A stretch of 64,000 nt of DNA from Lachnospiraceae bacterium GAM79 (GTDB lineage: Bacteria > Bacillota > Clostridia > Lachnospirales > Lachnospiraceae). The stretch spans positions 1,908,501 through 1,972,500 of the forward strand of contig CP085928.1 of assembly GCA_020735665.1 (NCBI GenBank), read 5' to 3'. The notes beneath the pieces are model-generated. The model was given only the letters and a program-made list of their open reading frames with translations, made no database searches and was not told where the DNA came from. The position numbers and the translations under genes were made by a program. Positions 42,458 through 51,780 of the stretch are shown piece after piece (position 1 is the stretch's first letter; each line of letters opens with the position of its first letter).

Positions 42458-42943
42458 CTATTTTCTTTGTTCATCATTTTCCTTCGAACTGCCTTCATTT
42501 GCCTTTGCCATCCGTATGAGTTTTTCAAAGGATTGAGCAAAACGTAAATCATCATCTTCTGTACGTTTTCTCGGTCCTTTCATATGATGCTTATGACAAC
42601 TTCGCCTTGTTTTCTTGTTAAGATGCCGTTCCATCAGCATCTGGTCAATATTTTCATTTGTATACCACTTACCGGATTGATGAATGGCATATGCCCCTTT
42701 ACCAAGTGCCATAGCGGCAACGCCATAGTCCTGTGACACTACGATATCCCCTTTATGGCATATGCTGATCAGCTTATAATCTACTGCATCCGCACCGGCA
42801 CCAACCACTATAACTTCACTGTAATCAGAATACAGCACATGGTTCGTGTCACACAAAAGTGTAGTTGGTATATTATATTTTTCTGCGATCGTCTCAACAA
42901 TGTCCACTACCGGACACGCATCTGCATCAACAAATATCTGCAT
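42458..42943 (-). CDS. YaiI/YqxD family protein (UPF0178)
   Basis: The start chosen gives MQIFVDADACPVVDIV, the conserved N-terminus of the family. VVSQDYGVAAMALGKGAYAI and RHLNKKTRR also match. The 161-residue length fits. The fold resembles PIN/NYN-type nucleases (acidic DADACP), but activity is not established. GGAGA precedes ATG. A Glu/Lys-rich tail of about 20 residues (KENDEQRK end) is longer than I expect for the family. Confidence 0.85.
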   Translation of the reverse strand: MQIFVDADACPVVDIVETIAEKYNIPTTLLCDTNHVLYSDYSEVIVVGAGADAVDYKLISICHKGDIVVSQDYGVAAMALGKGAYAIHQSGKWYTNENIDQMLMERHLNKKTRRSCHKHHMKGPRKRTEDDDLRFAQSFEKLIRMAKANEGSSKENDEQRK

Positions 42944-43053
42944 TATTATTTCTCCATCTAAATCATTCTTATCAGCCTTCACCCACTTAAGAAAAGCCTT
43001 ATTCGCAAAATCAAATAAGCCTAATGAAATTCCATAAAGATTACACTATATTT

Positions 43054-44388
43054 TTAATCCAATTTTTTTACAAATGCCTTAATCATAAATGCACAGAAAT
43101 ACGGAAACGTATATATATTGTTTACATATCCAACATTAAAATCACCAAGCTTAATTCCGTTTTTTATATCACTGTAATTTTCATTTTTTATCAGCGAAGA
43201 CAAAGATTTTGATCTGGCGTTGTTTGATTTAACTTCTACCGGCAGCAACTCACTTTTTGATCTGACAAAAAAATCTTCCTCTAAAGTTGAGTTTTCTTTT
43301 TTATAGTAAAATAACCCCAATTTCTGTTTAATAAAGGCTTCAGCTACAAAATTCTCATATAACGCGCCCTTATAAACACCAAGGTTCTTATTTACACGTA
43401 AATCCTCCTGCGCTTCTTCATCAAGTGCAGAAATCAGTAATCCCGTATCCGAATAATACAACTTAAATTTTCCTTCATCTACATTTCCTTTAAGTGGCAG
43501 CTCAGGATACCCAAGGCACTGACACTCTATAATAACTCCTGCATCAATTAACCATTCAATGCAACCGGTATATTCCCTTGATCTGGCATTTTTATCTATT
43601 TTATTAAACTGAAACTTCTTATTTTCTTTCGCTAACTGAGAGGGCACACTTCTATATACACTTATGATTTTTGCCTGATCCAGCCCTTCTGCATATTTAC
43701 GAACATCCTCCTCATAATCAAGCCTGATCTGTTCTTGCACAGCAGTCGATCCGGAAAATGTACCTGTTTCTATATACCCTCTGATTACATCCGGCATTCC
43801 ACCTAATACACAGTAATCCAGAAACAAAGCCTTATACACATTTAACTCCGTTTCGTTAAATGGTTTGAGCTCAATCATATGCCTTAAAATGTCATCTATG
43901 TGTTCCTGCGTATATCCTTTTGCCCACAAAAATTCTTCAAAGTCCATAGAATACATTTCATAATCCGTTTTGTTTCCAACGCTATTACTATGAATCTTCT
44001 TATAATTAATCCCAAGCATAGAACCACTGCAAATAATATCGAACCTTCTGTCTATATTAAATGATTTCAAACATGTGGCTACATCCGGATATTCCTGTAT
44101 TTCATCAAAAATTATAACTGTCTCCCCTGGAACAAATTTCAAATTTGGATCAACCAAAGAAATATTCTTTATTACCGTGTCTACATCATAGCCATCACTT
44201 ACAATTGCACGAAATCTTTTATCCAACACAAAATTTATATATACAACATTTGCATAGACATTACCTGCAAAATGTAATATAGACTCTGTTTTTCCAATCT
44301 GTCTTGCACCTTTTATGATTAATGGTTTATGCGATATATCTTCTTTCCAATTCAATAAAAAGTCATCTATTTTTCTCTTAAAATACAT
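43054..44388 (-). CDS. DUF4143 AAA-type ATPase
   Basis: The N-terminal AAA_14 domain has Walker A GARQIGKTES near residue 30 and Walker B VIIFDEIQEYPD near 100. The C-terminal DUF4143 domain has the PVEVKSNNARSKSLSSL segment, which resembles the catalytic core of the PD-(D/E)XK nuclease fold. These 400-450 residue proteins are widespread in anaerobes and of unknown function. GAGGAGG precedes ATG. Local sequence is more AT-rich than the neighbouring operons, which suggests acquisition. Confidence 0.9.
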   Translation of the reverse strand: MYFKRKIDDFLLNWKEDISHKPLIIKGARQIGKTESILHFAGNVYANVVYINFVLDKRFRAIVSDGYDVDTVIKNISLVDPNLKFVPGETVIIFDEIQEYPDVATCLKSFNIDRRFDIICSGSMLGINYKKIHSNSVGNKTDYEMYSMDFEEFLWAKGYTQEHIDDILRHMIELKPFNETELNVYKALFLDYCVLGGMPDVIRGYIETGTFSGSTAVQEQIRLDYEEDVRKYAEGLDQAKIISVYRSVPSQLAKENKKFQFNKIDKNARSREYTGCIEWLIDAGVIIECQCLGYPELPLKGNVDEGKFKLYYSDTGLLISALDEEAQEDLRVNKNLGVYKGALYENFVAEAFIKQKLGLFYYKKENSTLEEDFFVRSKSELLPVEVKSNNARSKSLSSLIKNENYSDIKNGIKLGDFNVGYVNNIYTFPYFCAFMIKAFVKKLD

Positions 44389-44525
44389 ACTTCCACCTCC
44401 TCACAGAATACTATATCACATAATTATAGCTTTTACTAACTTCTTTTTCACATTTTATGAGCGTATATAATTATTAAAATCACATTTTATTATTGTATTC
44501 TGCCTGTATCACAAATGGGACCCAT

Positions 44526-44924
44526 TTACTGCTGCGTTCCTGCTTGCTTATTTATTTTTCTCCCTATCCTTTTTTCTTTGATTTTCTGCAATATTTCTAA
44601 ATATCTTTCTTGAGATAAGATAGGTTTATCATCCATTAATTTTATTATTTCCTTAAGAACACACGCAAAATCATTAATCTCTGTTGTTTTCCCTTCAAAT
44701 ACCCGTACAAAAACGCCTTCATTCTTTGAAAAGCACACCACTTCTCCATCACCATTAATTTCCCCAATTATAACCAATCCTTCTGATACATATTCAGAAT
44801 GGAATTCATTCGGTCCCCAAAATGTTGCTGTATTACCTGCTATACGACATTTTCCTGAAAATCTAAGCCACTCCTTATATGATCCTGGTATTTTCGCTCT
44901 GTTTCTCTCCTCCCAATTTATCAT
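44526..44924 (-). CDS. SMI1/KNR4 (SUKH) family protein, possible immunity protein
   Basis: The 132-residue protein has a SUKH-like start (IPGSYKEWLRFSGKCRI) and an acidic middle, with LVIIGEINGDGEVVCFS typical of the fold. Bacterial SUKH proteins are often immunity proteins of polymorphic toxin systems, but no toxin gene is beside it here. GGAAGAAGAG precedes ATG. A 14-bp inverted repeat brackets the upstream region. The lysine-rich tail is not informative. Confidence 0.65.
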   Translation of the reverse strand: MINWEERNRAKIPGSYKEWLRFSGKCRIAGNTATFWGPNEFHSEYVSEGLVIIGEINGDGEVVCFSKNEGVFVRVFEGKTTEINDFACVLKEIIKLMDDKPILSQERYLEILQKIKEKRIGRKINKQAGTQQ

Positions 44925-44932
44925 CTCTTCTT

Positions 44933-44989
44933 CCTAATAATATGTGGTATATATGATTATTTTTTTGTTCACCAGCCACATATTATAGG
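44933..44989. repeat. 14-bp near-perfect inverted repeat
   Basis: CCTAATAATATGTGG (44933-44947) and CCACATATTATAGG (44976-44989) pair around a 28-nt AT-rich loop directly upstream of the SUKH gene. It could be an operator, a terminator-like hairpin, or an end of a small mobile element; nothing decides between these. Confidence 0.5.
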
Positions 44990-45050
44990 AAATGGAATTA
45001 TGAGTTAATGCACTTTTGAATGATTATACTGTCCAAATGTTAGATTGTAC

Positions 45051-45080
45051 AAAAAAGAAGGCCGGAAACTCTCCGGCCTT
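45051..45080 (-). terminator. Terminator of the fructoside operon
   Basis: On the minus strand AAGGCCGGA and TCCGGCCTT form a perfect stem with a 5-nt loop, followed by CTTTTTT. It lies about 40 nt past the fructokinase stop. Confidence 0.93.
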
Positions 45081-45121
45081 CAGGGTTAAGGGAAAATTTT
45101 ATGTGAAAAATTGTAGTACAC

Positions 45122-46087
45122 TTACTTTACTGCGAGTCTCTCAAATGTCTCGCTCTCTTCAGGAATCGATCTGAGTCCTCCGCGCTTCTCGACACACAGG
45201 CTCGCCACCGCATTTCCATATCTTGCAAATTCTTCAAGCTCGTCTATACTGAATTCCTCTAGGCTCTTGTCCGCCCTTATAAGCTGCGATACAAATGCCC
45301 CCCAGAACGAATCTCCAGCTCCGGTTGTGTCGACCACATGGCTGACAAATCCAGGAACTTTTCTGCTGCCATCCCTACTGCATATCAACACACCCTCACT
45401 TCCCAGGGTGACCGCAACAAGTCTGACGCCTGTTCCAAGGAGATACTCCGCAGCCTCCTTCGGATCTTCAAATGGTGTGAGGAGTGCCGTCTCCTCATCC
45501 GAAAGCTTCATTATATCTACAAACGGGAGAATACTCTTCATTCTCTCCATCGCATTTTCTCTGTTGTCCCACAGCGGCTCTCTGTAATTTGGATCATAGG
45601 ATATCACCGCTCCGTATTTTCTCGCCTCTTTCACCGCCTGGAATGTGGTGGTTCTGGCCGGTTCATCCGTGAGAGACAGCGAACCTATATGGAACACCTT
45701 TGTGTCTCTTAGCAGCTCGGCATCCACTTCCTTGTAACAGAGCATTGTGTCCGCTCCCGGCTTTCTGGCAAATGAGAATTCACGCTCTCCGTTCTCATCC
45801 AGAGTGACAAATGCCAAAGTGGTAAATACCGTGTCATCGACAACTATACCTCTGGTATCTATCCCTGCCTGCTTTGCCGTCTCAATAAGGAAATTGCCAT
45901 GCATGTCATCCCCGACCTTTCCTATAAACGCGGTCTTAAGTCCGGCCTTGCTGACTGCCGTGAGCATATTTACCGGAGCGCCTCCGGGATTCTGCTCGAA
46001 GAGCTTCATCCCGGAATCAGTGCTTCCGGCAGGGGTAAAGTCTATCAGGAATTCACCAAGAGCCACAACATCATATTTCTTTTCCAT
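45122..46087 (-). CDS. PfkB-family fructokinase
   Basis: The 321-residue kinase has the PfkB N-terminal elements GEFLIDF and NPGGAPVNML and the C-terminal DTTGAGDSFWGAF with the catalytic Asp. It probably phosphorylates fructose to fructose-6-phosphate; the fructose assignment follows from the adjacent GH32 gene and importer. AAGGAGG precedes ATG. It is last in the operon importer-GH32-kinase, with 21 nt to the GH32 gene. Confidence 0.92.
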   Translation of the reverse strand: MEKKYDVVALGEFLIDFTPAGSTDSGMKLFEQNPGGAPVNMLTAVSKAGLKTAFIGKVGDDMHGNFLIETAKQAGIDTRGIVVDDTVFTTLAFVTLDENGEREFSFARKPGADTMLCYKEVDAELLRDTKVFHIGSLSLTDEPARTTTFQAVKEARKYGAVISYDPNYREPLWDNRENAMERMKSILPFVDIMKLSDEETALLTPFEDPKEAAEYLLGTGVRLVAVTLGSEGVLICSRDGSRKVPGFVSHVVDTTGAGDSFWGAFVSQLIRADKSLEEFSIDELEEFARYGNAVASLCVEKRGGLRSIPEESETFERLAVK

Positions 46088-46108
46088 GTTGGATCCTCCT
46101 TGTGAATT

Positions 46109-47587
46109 TTACTTTCCTGTGATCTCTATGTCATAGAATTCTACTCTTGCATCCTGTGCCAGAAGTCCTGTCTCAAACTCAGGCTTTGCATATATCCTGT
46201 ATGTAAATGCCACCTGTTCTCCGACAAATACCTCCACCATATCATGGTCAACGATGATCTTCACATCTATCTCGCTGCCCTCTGTTATGTCAAATGTCTT
46301 CTCGCACACTCTGACTCCATCAGGGCCCGGCTCCGTTGCAGGAGGCACAGCCTGACAGGACTGAACCCAGAACGGGTCAACTCCCATAGGAAGATTTACC
46401 AATGACACTCTCTGCATGGCCACATCGAACTCAAGGAGAAGGCATCCGCTTGCTTCCTTGTCTGACTTGAGCAGTATACCGAAATGGTCATACACCTCTC
46501 TAGGCATGATCTTGCACTTCAGCATGTAGCTCTCCTCATTGTGTCCAAGGAATCCGTATGTACATGTGCTTACTGAATCCATCTCAACCAGTCTGTCTCC
46601 GTGAAGCTCTGCATTTCCAAGTACAGGGATGTAATCCCATGCCACAGGCTTCTCAAATACATGCTCATATTCCTTTGGAAGCTTTACGTCAAGTCCTCCA
46701 TCCGCTGTGGCAACTACCTCGTGCGGCACGCAGAAGGTTCCGCCCCAGTACCATTCACCTCTGTCGCTTCTGTCTGCTCTGTCGTGAGCCCAACCGAAGT
46801 AGAAGCGTCTGCCGTCATCATCCTGCATGGACTTGGCTGCGTAGAATCTTCTTCCGCCTATGCCATCCTTCTTTGGCTTTCTCCATGGGCCAAATGGTGA
46901 CTTTGCAACTCTGTATATTGTATTTACATATTCTGAGAATCTTGAGTATGAGAGATACCAATTGTCTCCCATCTTGTACATCTCAGGGCACTCAGGACAG
47001 TTGGTGTGTCCCGGTGAATATATCGGTCCGTAATATTCCCAGTTGACCAGATCCTTTGATCTGTAGAGAACTATACATCCTCTTCTGGTTATCGGCATAT
47101 CCAACCTTCTCGCTGATATGAGGATCCAGTAACATTTGTCCTCCTCATTGTAGAATACATATGGATCTCTCCAGTCAAGCTTCTCGTAAAGCTCTATCAT
47201 AGGTGTGATGACCGGATTGGCTGCATCCTTCACCCACGTGATTCCATCGTCGCTTGTAGCGTGGCATATGGTCTGCTGATACTCTGCGGTGAGGCAGTAG
47301 CCTGTATAGAATGCATGGTATTTGCCCTCGCCGTATATGACTGATCCAGTCCATACTCCCGATGCATCCGGCTCGTCGCCCTCGCCCGGATAGAGCGCTG
47401 TAGGAAGCTCCTCCCAGTGCACCAGATCATCTGATACACTGTGGCTCCATGTTGTTCTGAGTCTTGCCGGGTACACTGTTGTTCCCGGAGGGGAAGTCAG
47501 TGAGAATATATGATATTTGCCCTCGTGGTAGAAAGGTATTGCATCTCCCGTGGAATCCGCGAAGGACATCTTTCTAAAAATCTCCAT
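46109..47587 (-). CDS. Divergent GH32 fructosidase
   Basis: The 492-residue cytoplasmic protein has a GH32 beta-propeller start, but the nucleophile motif reads STGDAIPFYHEGKYHIF instead of the NDPNG type; the Asp in GDAIPF is the likely nucleophile. WRDPYVF and CPECPEMY carry the other two catalytic acids. The C-terminal beta-sandwich ends DHDMVEVFVG. It likely releases fructose from a short imported fructoside, and the neighbouring kinase then uses the fructose. GAGAGG precedes ATG. A GH43/GH68-like member of the same clan is an alternative. Confidence 0.82.
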   Translation of the reverse strand: MEIFRKMSFADSTGDAIPFYHEGKYHIFSLTSPPGTTVYPARLRTTWSHSVSDDLVHWEELPTALYPGEGDEPDASGVWTGSVIYGEGKYHAFYTGYCLTAEYQQTICHATSDDGITWVKDAANPVITPMIELYEKLDWRDPYVFYNEEDKCYWILISARRLDMPITRRGCIVLYRSKDLVNWEYYGPIYSPGHTNCPECPEMYKMGDNWYLSYSRFSEYVNTIYRVAKSPFGPWRKPKKDGIGGRRFYAAKSMQDDDGRRFYFGWAHDRADRSDRGEWYWGGTFCVPHEVVATADGGLDVKLPKEYEHVFEKPVAWDYIPVLGNAELHGDRLVEMDSVSTCTYGFLGHNEESYMLKCKIMPREVYDHFGILLKSDKEASGCLLLEFDVAMQRVSLVNLPMGVDPFWVQSCQAVPPATEPGPDGVRVCEKTFDITEGSEIDVKIIVDHDMVEVFVGEQVAFTYRIYAKPEFETGLLAQDARVEFYDIEITGK

Positions 47588-47608
47588 ATTATCAATCCTC
47601 TCTTTCTA

Positions 47609-48628
47609 CTAGTTTGCTGCAAGTTTCTTCTTTTTGAGGAGCTCAAGCTTGCCCTTCTGTCCATCAAGGAGTACCGCACATGCGATGATGAGACCCTTGA
47701 TGATGAGCTGCCAGTATGATGACACTCCGATAAGGTTAAGACCATTTGAGATGATTCCGATGACCATGGCACCAAATACTGTTCCACTGATCCGTCCTTT
47801 ACCACCTGTCATAGAGGTTCCGCCAAGTACACAGGCTGCGATGGCATCAAGCTCGTATCCGCTTCCAACTGAAGGCTGGCCTGAGTACATTCTTGAACAG
47901 AGTACAAGTCCTGCGAATGCTGAGAGAAGTCCTGATATTGTAAACACTATGATCTCTATCTTCTTGATAGGTACACCTGAAAGTCTTGCGGCCTCGCGGT
48001 TACCACCTATCGCGTATACGTATGTTCCGAACTTTGTCTTACTGAGGATGAAGCTGAACAGTATGATGAGCACTACCATGTACACTACCGGAAGTGGAAT
48101 CACATTGAACAGATATCCTGTACCGATCTCGATAAAGAGCTTGTTTGTGATACGTGTTGACTGTCCACCTGTGTAGACATAAGCTATACCACTTGCTATA
48201 TTCATCATGGCCATTGTGATGATGAATGCAGGCACCTTGAAATTGGCTACTATGAAACCACTTACAAAGCCAGCCGCTGTGCCGACCAGAAGGCCTGCTG
48301 CTATTGCTACGCCGAGAGGAAGTCCCTGATTAACTATAAAACCTACGGTTAGAGTTCCCGACATAGCTACTATCGATCCAACTGACAGGTCAATGTGACC
48401 AAGTATGATTATGAGTGTCATTCCAAGTGCTATGTATGTGTTGATCGATATCTGTCTAAGCACTGATATGATGTTGTTGGTCGTTAAAAACTTGTCTGTG
48501 GCAAGTGCTACGGCCACACACATGATTATCAGAACCACTATGATTCCTATGTTGCCCTTGACTATGGATGTCAGGGGATTGTTTTTTAATATAGAAGTTG
48601 CTTTTGAATTCTTCTTTGTCTCGCCCAT
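47609..48628 (-). CDS. CUT2 sugar ABC permease (RbsC/FrcC-like)
   Basis: The 339-residue membrane protein has about eight to ten TM helices, the GHIDLSVGSIVAMSG signature and the AIGGNREAARLSGVPIKK cytoplasmic loop of RbsC-type permeases. Unlike the permease at 33951-35603, the N-terminus is short, as is normal. The ATG lies one base past the ATPase stop codon, so translation is coupled. Together with the ATPase and the binding protein it should import a fructose-containing sugar. Confidence 0.94.
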   Translation of the reverse strand: MGETKKNSKATSILKNNPLTSIVKGNIGIIVVLIIMCVAVALATDKFLTTNNIISVLRQISINTYIALGMTLIIILGHIDLSVGSIVAMSGTLTVGFIVNQGLPLGVAIAAGLLVGTAAGFVSGFIVANFKVPAFIITMAMMNIASGIAYVYTGGQSTRITNKLFIEIGTGYLFNVIPLPVVYMVVLIILFSFILSKTKFGTYVYAIGGNREAARLSGVPIKKIEIIVFTISGLLSAFAGLVLCSRMYSGQPSVGSGYELDAIAACVLGGTSMTGGKGRISGTVFGAMVIGIISNGLNLIGVSSYWQLIIKGLIIACAVLLDGQKGKLELLKKKKLAAN

Positions 48629-48629
48629 A

Positions 48630-50129
48630 TTATTCGATACCTCCTGCAGCGTATTTCATTATCTCTTCCTGTGAGAGCTCGTCCTTTGACAGCTTCTTCA
48701 CGAGTTTTCCGGCTCTGACCACACATACGTTGTCGCACATGTTGATGATCTCAGGAAGCTCACTGGATACCATGATTATCGCTATGCCTTCCTTTGCCAG
48801 TTCATTGATTACTGTGTATATTTCAAATTTTGCATTTACATCAACGCCTCTGGTCGGCTCATCCAGAATGAGCACATCCGGCTTGGTTGCAAGCCATTTG
48901 CCCAGAACTACCTTCTGCTGATTTCCACCTGACAGGCTGCCCGCCTCGATCTCAGGTGACGCCGCCTTGATCCGCAACCGCTTTGAATAATGGTCTATGA
49001 CCTCACCGCGCTTTTTCTCGCTTATGGCGATTCCATTCATATAGAATCTGAGGGATGAGAGTGTTAGGTTGAACGCCACGCTGTTGCCGAGCACCAGTCC
49101 CTGCTTCTTTCTGTCCTCAGGAACCAGGGCTACGCCTGACTTGATCGCCTGCATCGGATTCTTGAAGTGTACCAGCTTTCCGCCGAGTATCACCTCGCCT
49201 GATGTAGGCTGTGTGGCACCAAATACCGCCTCCATGATCTCGCTTCGTCCGGCACCGACCAGACCTGAGAATCCCAGGATCTCACCCTTGTGTACCGAAA
49301 AACTTATATCTTCAAAGACACCTGTCTGTGAAAGGTTCTTTACCTCCAGAGCAACCTCTGCCTTGTCCATGTCACAGTAATCCCTGGCATAGAAGCTCTC
49401 CAGATCTCTTCCTACCATCATCGCAACCAGCTCATTCGGGTTGGTCTCAGATGTCTTTTTTGTTCCTACGTATGCACCATCCCTGATGACGGTAACTCTG
49501 TCAGATATCCTGAAGAGCTCCTCCATTCTGTGGGAGATGTAGATTATACTTACCTGTTTCTTTCTGAGATTCTCAATGATCTCAAATAACTGCTCCACCT
49601 CTTCATTTGAGAGTGATGAGGTAGGCTCATCCATAACTATGATCTTACCGTTGAATGAGACCGCCTTGACGATCTCCACCATCTGCTGCTGTGCGATGGT
49701 CAGATTCTCTACTATCGTGTCTGCTTTTATATTCACACCGAGGGACGATATCATCTCCTCTGCTCTTCTGTTCATCTCTGCAAAGTCCAGCGTTCCAAGC
49801 TTTGTCCTTATCTCTCTGCCGAGAAACAAATTCTGTGCCACCGAAAGATATGGAACAAGTACGATTTCCTGATGTATTATTCCTATACCATTTTCTCTGG
49901 CAGCCGGAACTCCGTTGATCTTGACCTCCTTGCCATTTACCTTGATGATTCCGCTGTCGGGCTGGTAAATTCCGCCGAGGACCTTGATCAGTGTGGACTT
50001 TCCTGCACCATTCTCACCGAGCAGTGCATGTACCTCTCCCAGCTCAAGGGAAAAGTCGATGCCACTTAAAGCATATATTCCGGAGAAGCTTTTCTTTATC
50101 CCTATCATTTCCAGAACTGTCTGTCCCAT
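48630..50129 (-). CDS. CUT2 sugar ABC ATPase (RbsA/FrcA-like)
   Basis: The 499-residue double-cassette ATPase has GENGAGKST in the first half, GLVGAGRSE in the second, and LSGGNQQKVVLGKW followed by LDEPTRGVDV. The weakened second Walker A is usual in the family. GGAGG precedes ATG. A hairpin at 50189-50209 separates it from the binding-protein gene upstream. It energises the neighbouring permease. Confidence 0.94.
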   Translation of the reverse strand: MGQTVLEMIGIKKSFSGIYALSGIDFSLELGEVHALLGENGAGKSTLIKVLGGIYQPDSGIIKVNGKEVKINGVPAARENGIGIIHQEIVLVPYLSVAQNLFLGREIRTKLGTLDFAEMNRRAEEMISSLGVNIKADTIVENLTIAQQQMVEIVKAVSFNGKIIVMDEPTSSLSNEEVEQLFEIIENLRKKQVSIIYISHRMEELFRISDRVTVIRDGAYVGTKKTSETNPNELVAMMVGRDLESFYARDYCDMDKAEVALEVKNLSQTGVFEDISFSVHKGEILGFSGLVGAGRSEIMEAVFGATQPTSGEVILGGKLVHFKNPMQAIKSGVALVPEDRKKQGLVLGNSVAFNLTLSSLRFYMNGIAISEKKRGEVIDHYSKRLRIKAASPEIEAGSLSGGNQQKVVLGKWLATKPDVLILDEPTRGVDVNAKFEIYTVINELAKEGIAIIMVSSELPEIINMCDNVCVVRAGKLVKKLSKDELSQEEIMKYAAGGIE

Positions 50130-50188
50130 ATTAAACCTCCAAGTTTCTAAAATAAATCTTTTGTTATCCTGCTTTTTCGGGATCTCGG

Positions 50189-50209
50189 CCGGAGATCTAA
50201 GATCCCCGG
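50189..50209 (-). terminator. Intercistronic hairpin in the fructoside operon
   Basis: CCGG-GATC arms pair around a three-base loop. GGGATCTC lies beside it and an A/T-rich stretch follows on the minus strand. Its place after the binding-protein gene suggests partial termination or mRNA stabilisation. Confidence 0.6.
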
Positions 50210-50274
50210 TCTCTCCCGTGTTATATACACCTACGTTGTGTCATGTATGTCCAGCCGGGGGCAGCCCCGTGCTG

Positions 50275-51285
50275 TTACTGCCAATCGTTAACTGTCTTCT
50301 CAGCCTCATCCTTAAGTACGAGGTGTGAGTCAAGATATACCTTCTTCTCGTCGATCGTTGTATCTCCGCCCACATACTTCTGTGCTGCGTTGAATGCGTA
50401 CTCAGCAATCTGTACAGGAACCTGACATGCAACTGCTGTGAACTCGCCGTCGAGGAGTGCCTGCTTGCCATCTGGTGAAGCATCGATACTGTATACACCA
50501 ATCTGACCTGTCTTGTTGGCTGCCTTAACTGCTGCTGCTGCGCCAAGTGCTGAAGGATCATTGATACAGAAGAATGCCTGAAGATCTGTGTTTGCTGTGA
50601 TGATATCCTCTGCAAGGCTCATTGATGCATCAAGTGCTGCCTCGCCATCCTGCTGTGCTACGATGTTGAACTTATCCTTGTTATCACCGAGTCCGTCAAG
50701 GAAACCATTTACACGGTCTACACAACTCTCATTTGATGGGAAGTCAAGGATCGCAATGTCTGCTCCGTCCGGATAATCCTTAGCCATCTGCTCACCGACA
50801 AGCTGTCCTGCCATGTAAGCATTTGTTCCAACGAACTGTGTTACGAAGTTCTCTATGTCATCCTCGATAACTGCTGTATCTACATTGAAGATTGGGATTC
50901 CTGCATCCTTGATCTCTGCAAGACCTGATGTGATACCTGCTGAATCAACCGGGATGATGAACACTGCGTCGTATCCACTATTTGCCACGTCTGATAACTG
51001 GCTGAGCTGTGTGTTCAGATCGTAGTCAGGATCAAGACATGTATATGATATTCCGTTCGCATCGCAGAGCTCCTTGAGCTTGGCATCAATTGAACTCTGG
51101 AATGTATTGTTGAGTGTGTTTGTACAAAATGCAAATGACAGGTCAGATGACTTTGTGCTCTCCTGCTTTGTACCTGAATCAGATGAACCGTTGCCCGAAG
51201 TGTTTCCTGATCCACAACCTGCCAGTAAACTGAGTGACATGCACAGGCATGCTCCAACTGCTAATAATTTTTTAAATTTTCTCAT
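50275..51285 (-). CDS. RbsB/FrcB-like sugar-binding lipoprotein
   Basis: The start chosen gives MRKFKKLLAVGACLCMSLSL and lipobox LAGC, with GGAGG 8 nt before ATG. A Gly/Ser linker and a canonical type I binding domain follow: LSFAFCTNTLNN, DAVFIIPVDSAG, IPIFNVDTAV, FVGTNAYMAGQ, IDASPDGKQALLDG. Domain order is normal, unlike the permuted protein at 37225-38490. It is the extracellular receptor of the fructoside importer and the first gene after the operator-containing promoter. Confidence 0.93.
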   Translation of the reverse strand: MRKFKKLLAVGACLCMSLSLLAGCGSGNTSGNGSSDSGTKQESTKSSDLSFAFCTNTLNNTFQSSIDAKLKELCDANGISYTCLDPDYDLNTQLSQLSDVANSGYDAVFIIPVDSAGITSGLAEIKDAGIPIFNVDTAVIEDDIENFVTQFVGTNAYMAGQLVGEQMAKDYPDGADIAILDFPSNESCVDRVNGFLDGLGDNKDKFNIVAQQDGEAALDASMSLAEDIITANTDLQAFFCINDPSALGAAAAVKAANKTGQIGVYSIDASPDGKQALLDGEFTAVACQVPVQIAEYAFNAAQKYVGGDTTIDEKKVYLDSHLVLKDEAEKTVNDWQ

Positions 51286-51354
51286 AATTTTTACCTCCAC
51301 TATCATGTATTTTCTTTGCTAACTCGTTGTCGAAAAACTGTTCTTAACCGATTT

Positions 51355-51524
51355 ATTTACGTAAATTTTAAACTGTTTTTCGTCCCTTGCATGTTTTGAT
51401 GATATAACTTTTGTCGGTTATTGTCAATATCAAGTGTTTTATTTATTGTTTATTCGTCATTTTGCACAAATAAAACTCTATTGTATTATATGGTTCGCGG
51501 GTCTTTTGTCGTTTTTTACGTAAA
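51355..51524 (-). promoter_or_regulatory. Fructoside operon promoter with two LacI-type operators
   Basis: On the minus strand TTGACA (51422-51427), 17 nt and TATCAT (51399-51404) form a strong promoter, with the start near 51392. The palindrome TTTACGTAAA occurs twice: at 51356-51365 (within ATTTACGTAAAT, about +32) and at 51515-51524 (about -128). A central CG with AT-rich arms is typical of LacI-family operators. The centres are 159 bp apart, close to 15 helical turns, so looping is possible. The LacI gene is immediately upstream. Confidence 0.8.
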
Positions 51525-51608
51525 TATTTTACCAGATGTCATGCTTATGGGATTTGTAGTGTATGATTGACACCCGTTACTTGTCACCTTGTCTCTTGTG
51601 TATAAACG

Positions 51609-51658
51609 CAAAAAATCCGCCAGAAAGATACAATTTTCTCTCTAACGGATTCTTTTTT
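51609..51658 (-). terminator. Terminator after the LacI-type gene
   Basis: AAAAATCCG and CGGATTCTTTTTT form the stem base, with AGAAAG and CTCTCT-type pairing inside. T tracts occur on both strands. Confidence 0.8.
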
Positions 51659-51682
51659 AGATAAAAAGATACAGTTTCTAAC

Positions 51683-51780
51683 TCTGTCCGACACAGACTA
51701 ACTAAAGATGTCATATCACCTCAATCTGTCCGGCACGAACTAACTAAAGATGTCATGTCACCTCAATCTGTCCGGCATGG
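51683..51780. repeat. 42-bp tandem repeat overlapping the 3' end of the LacI-type gene
   Basis: TCTGTCCG starts at 51683, 51725 and 51767. The first two units span about 42 bp each with few differences; the third is partial and codes for the C-terminal PDRLR of the regulator. 42 bp is exactly 14 codons. The copies beyond the stop are untranslated and look like a tandem duplication of the gene's tail. Confidence 0.8.

Noticed and set aside
51683-51780. CRISPR array
   Set aside because: There are only two and a half repeats with no spacers between them and clear derivation from coding sequence.
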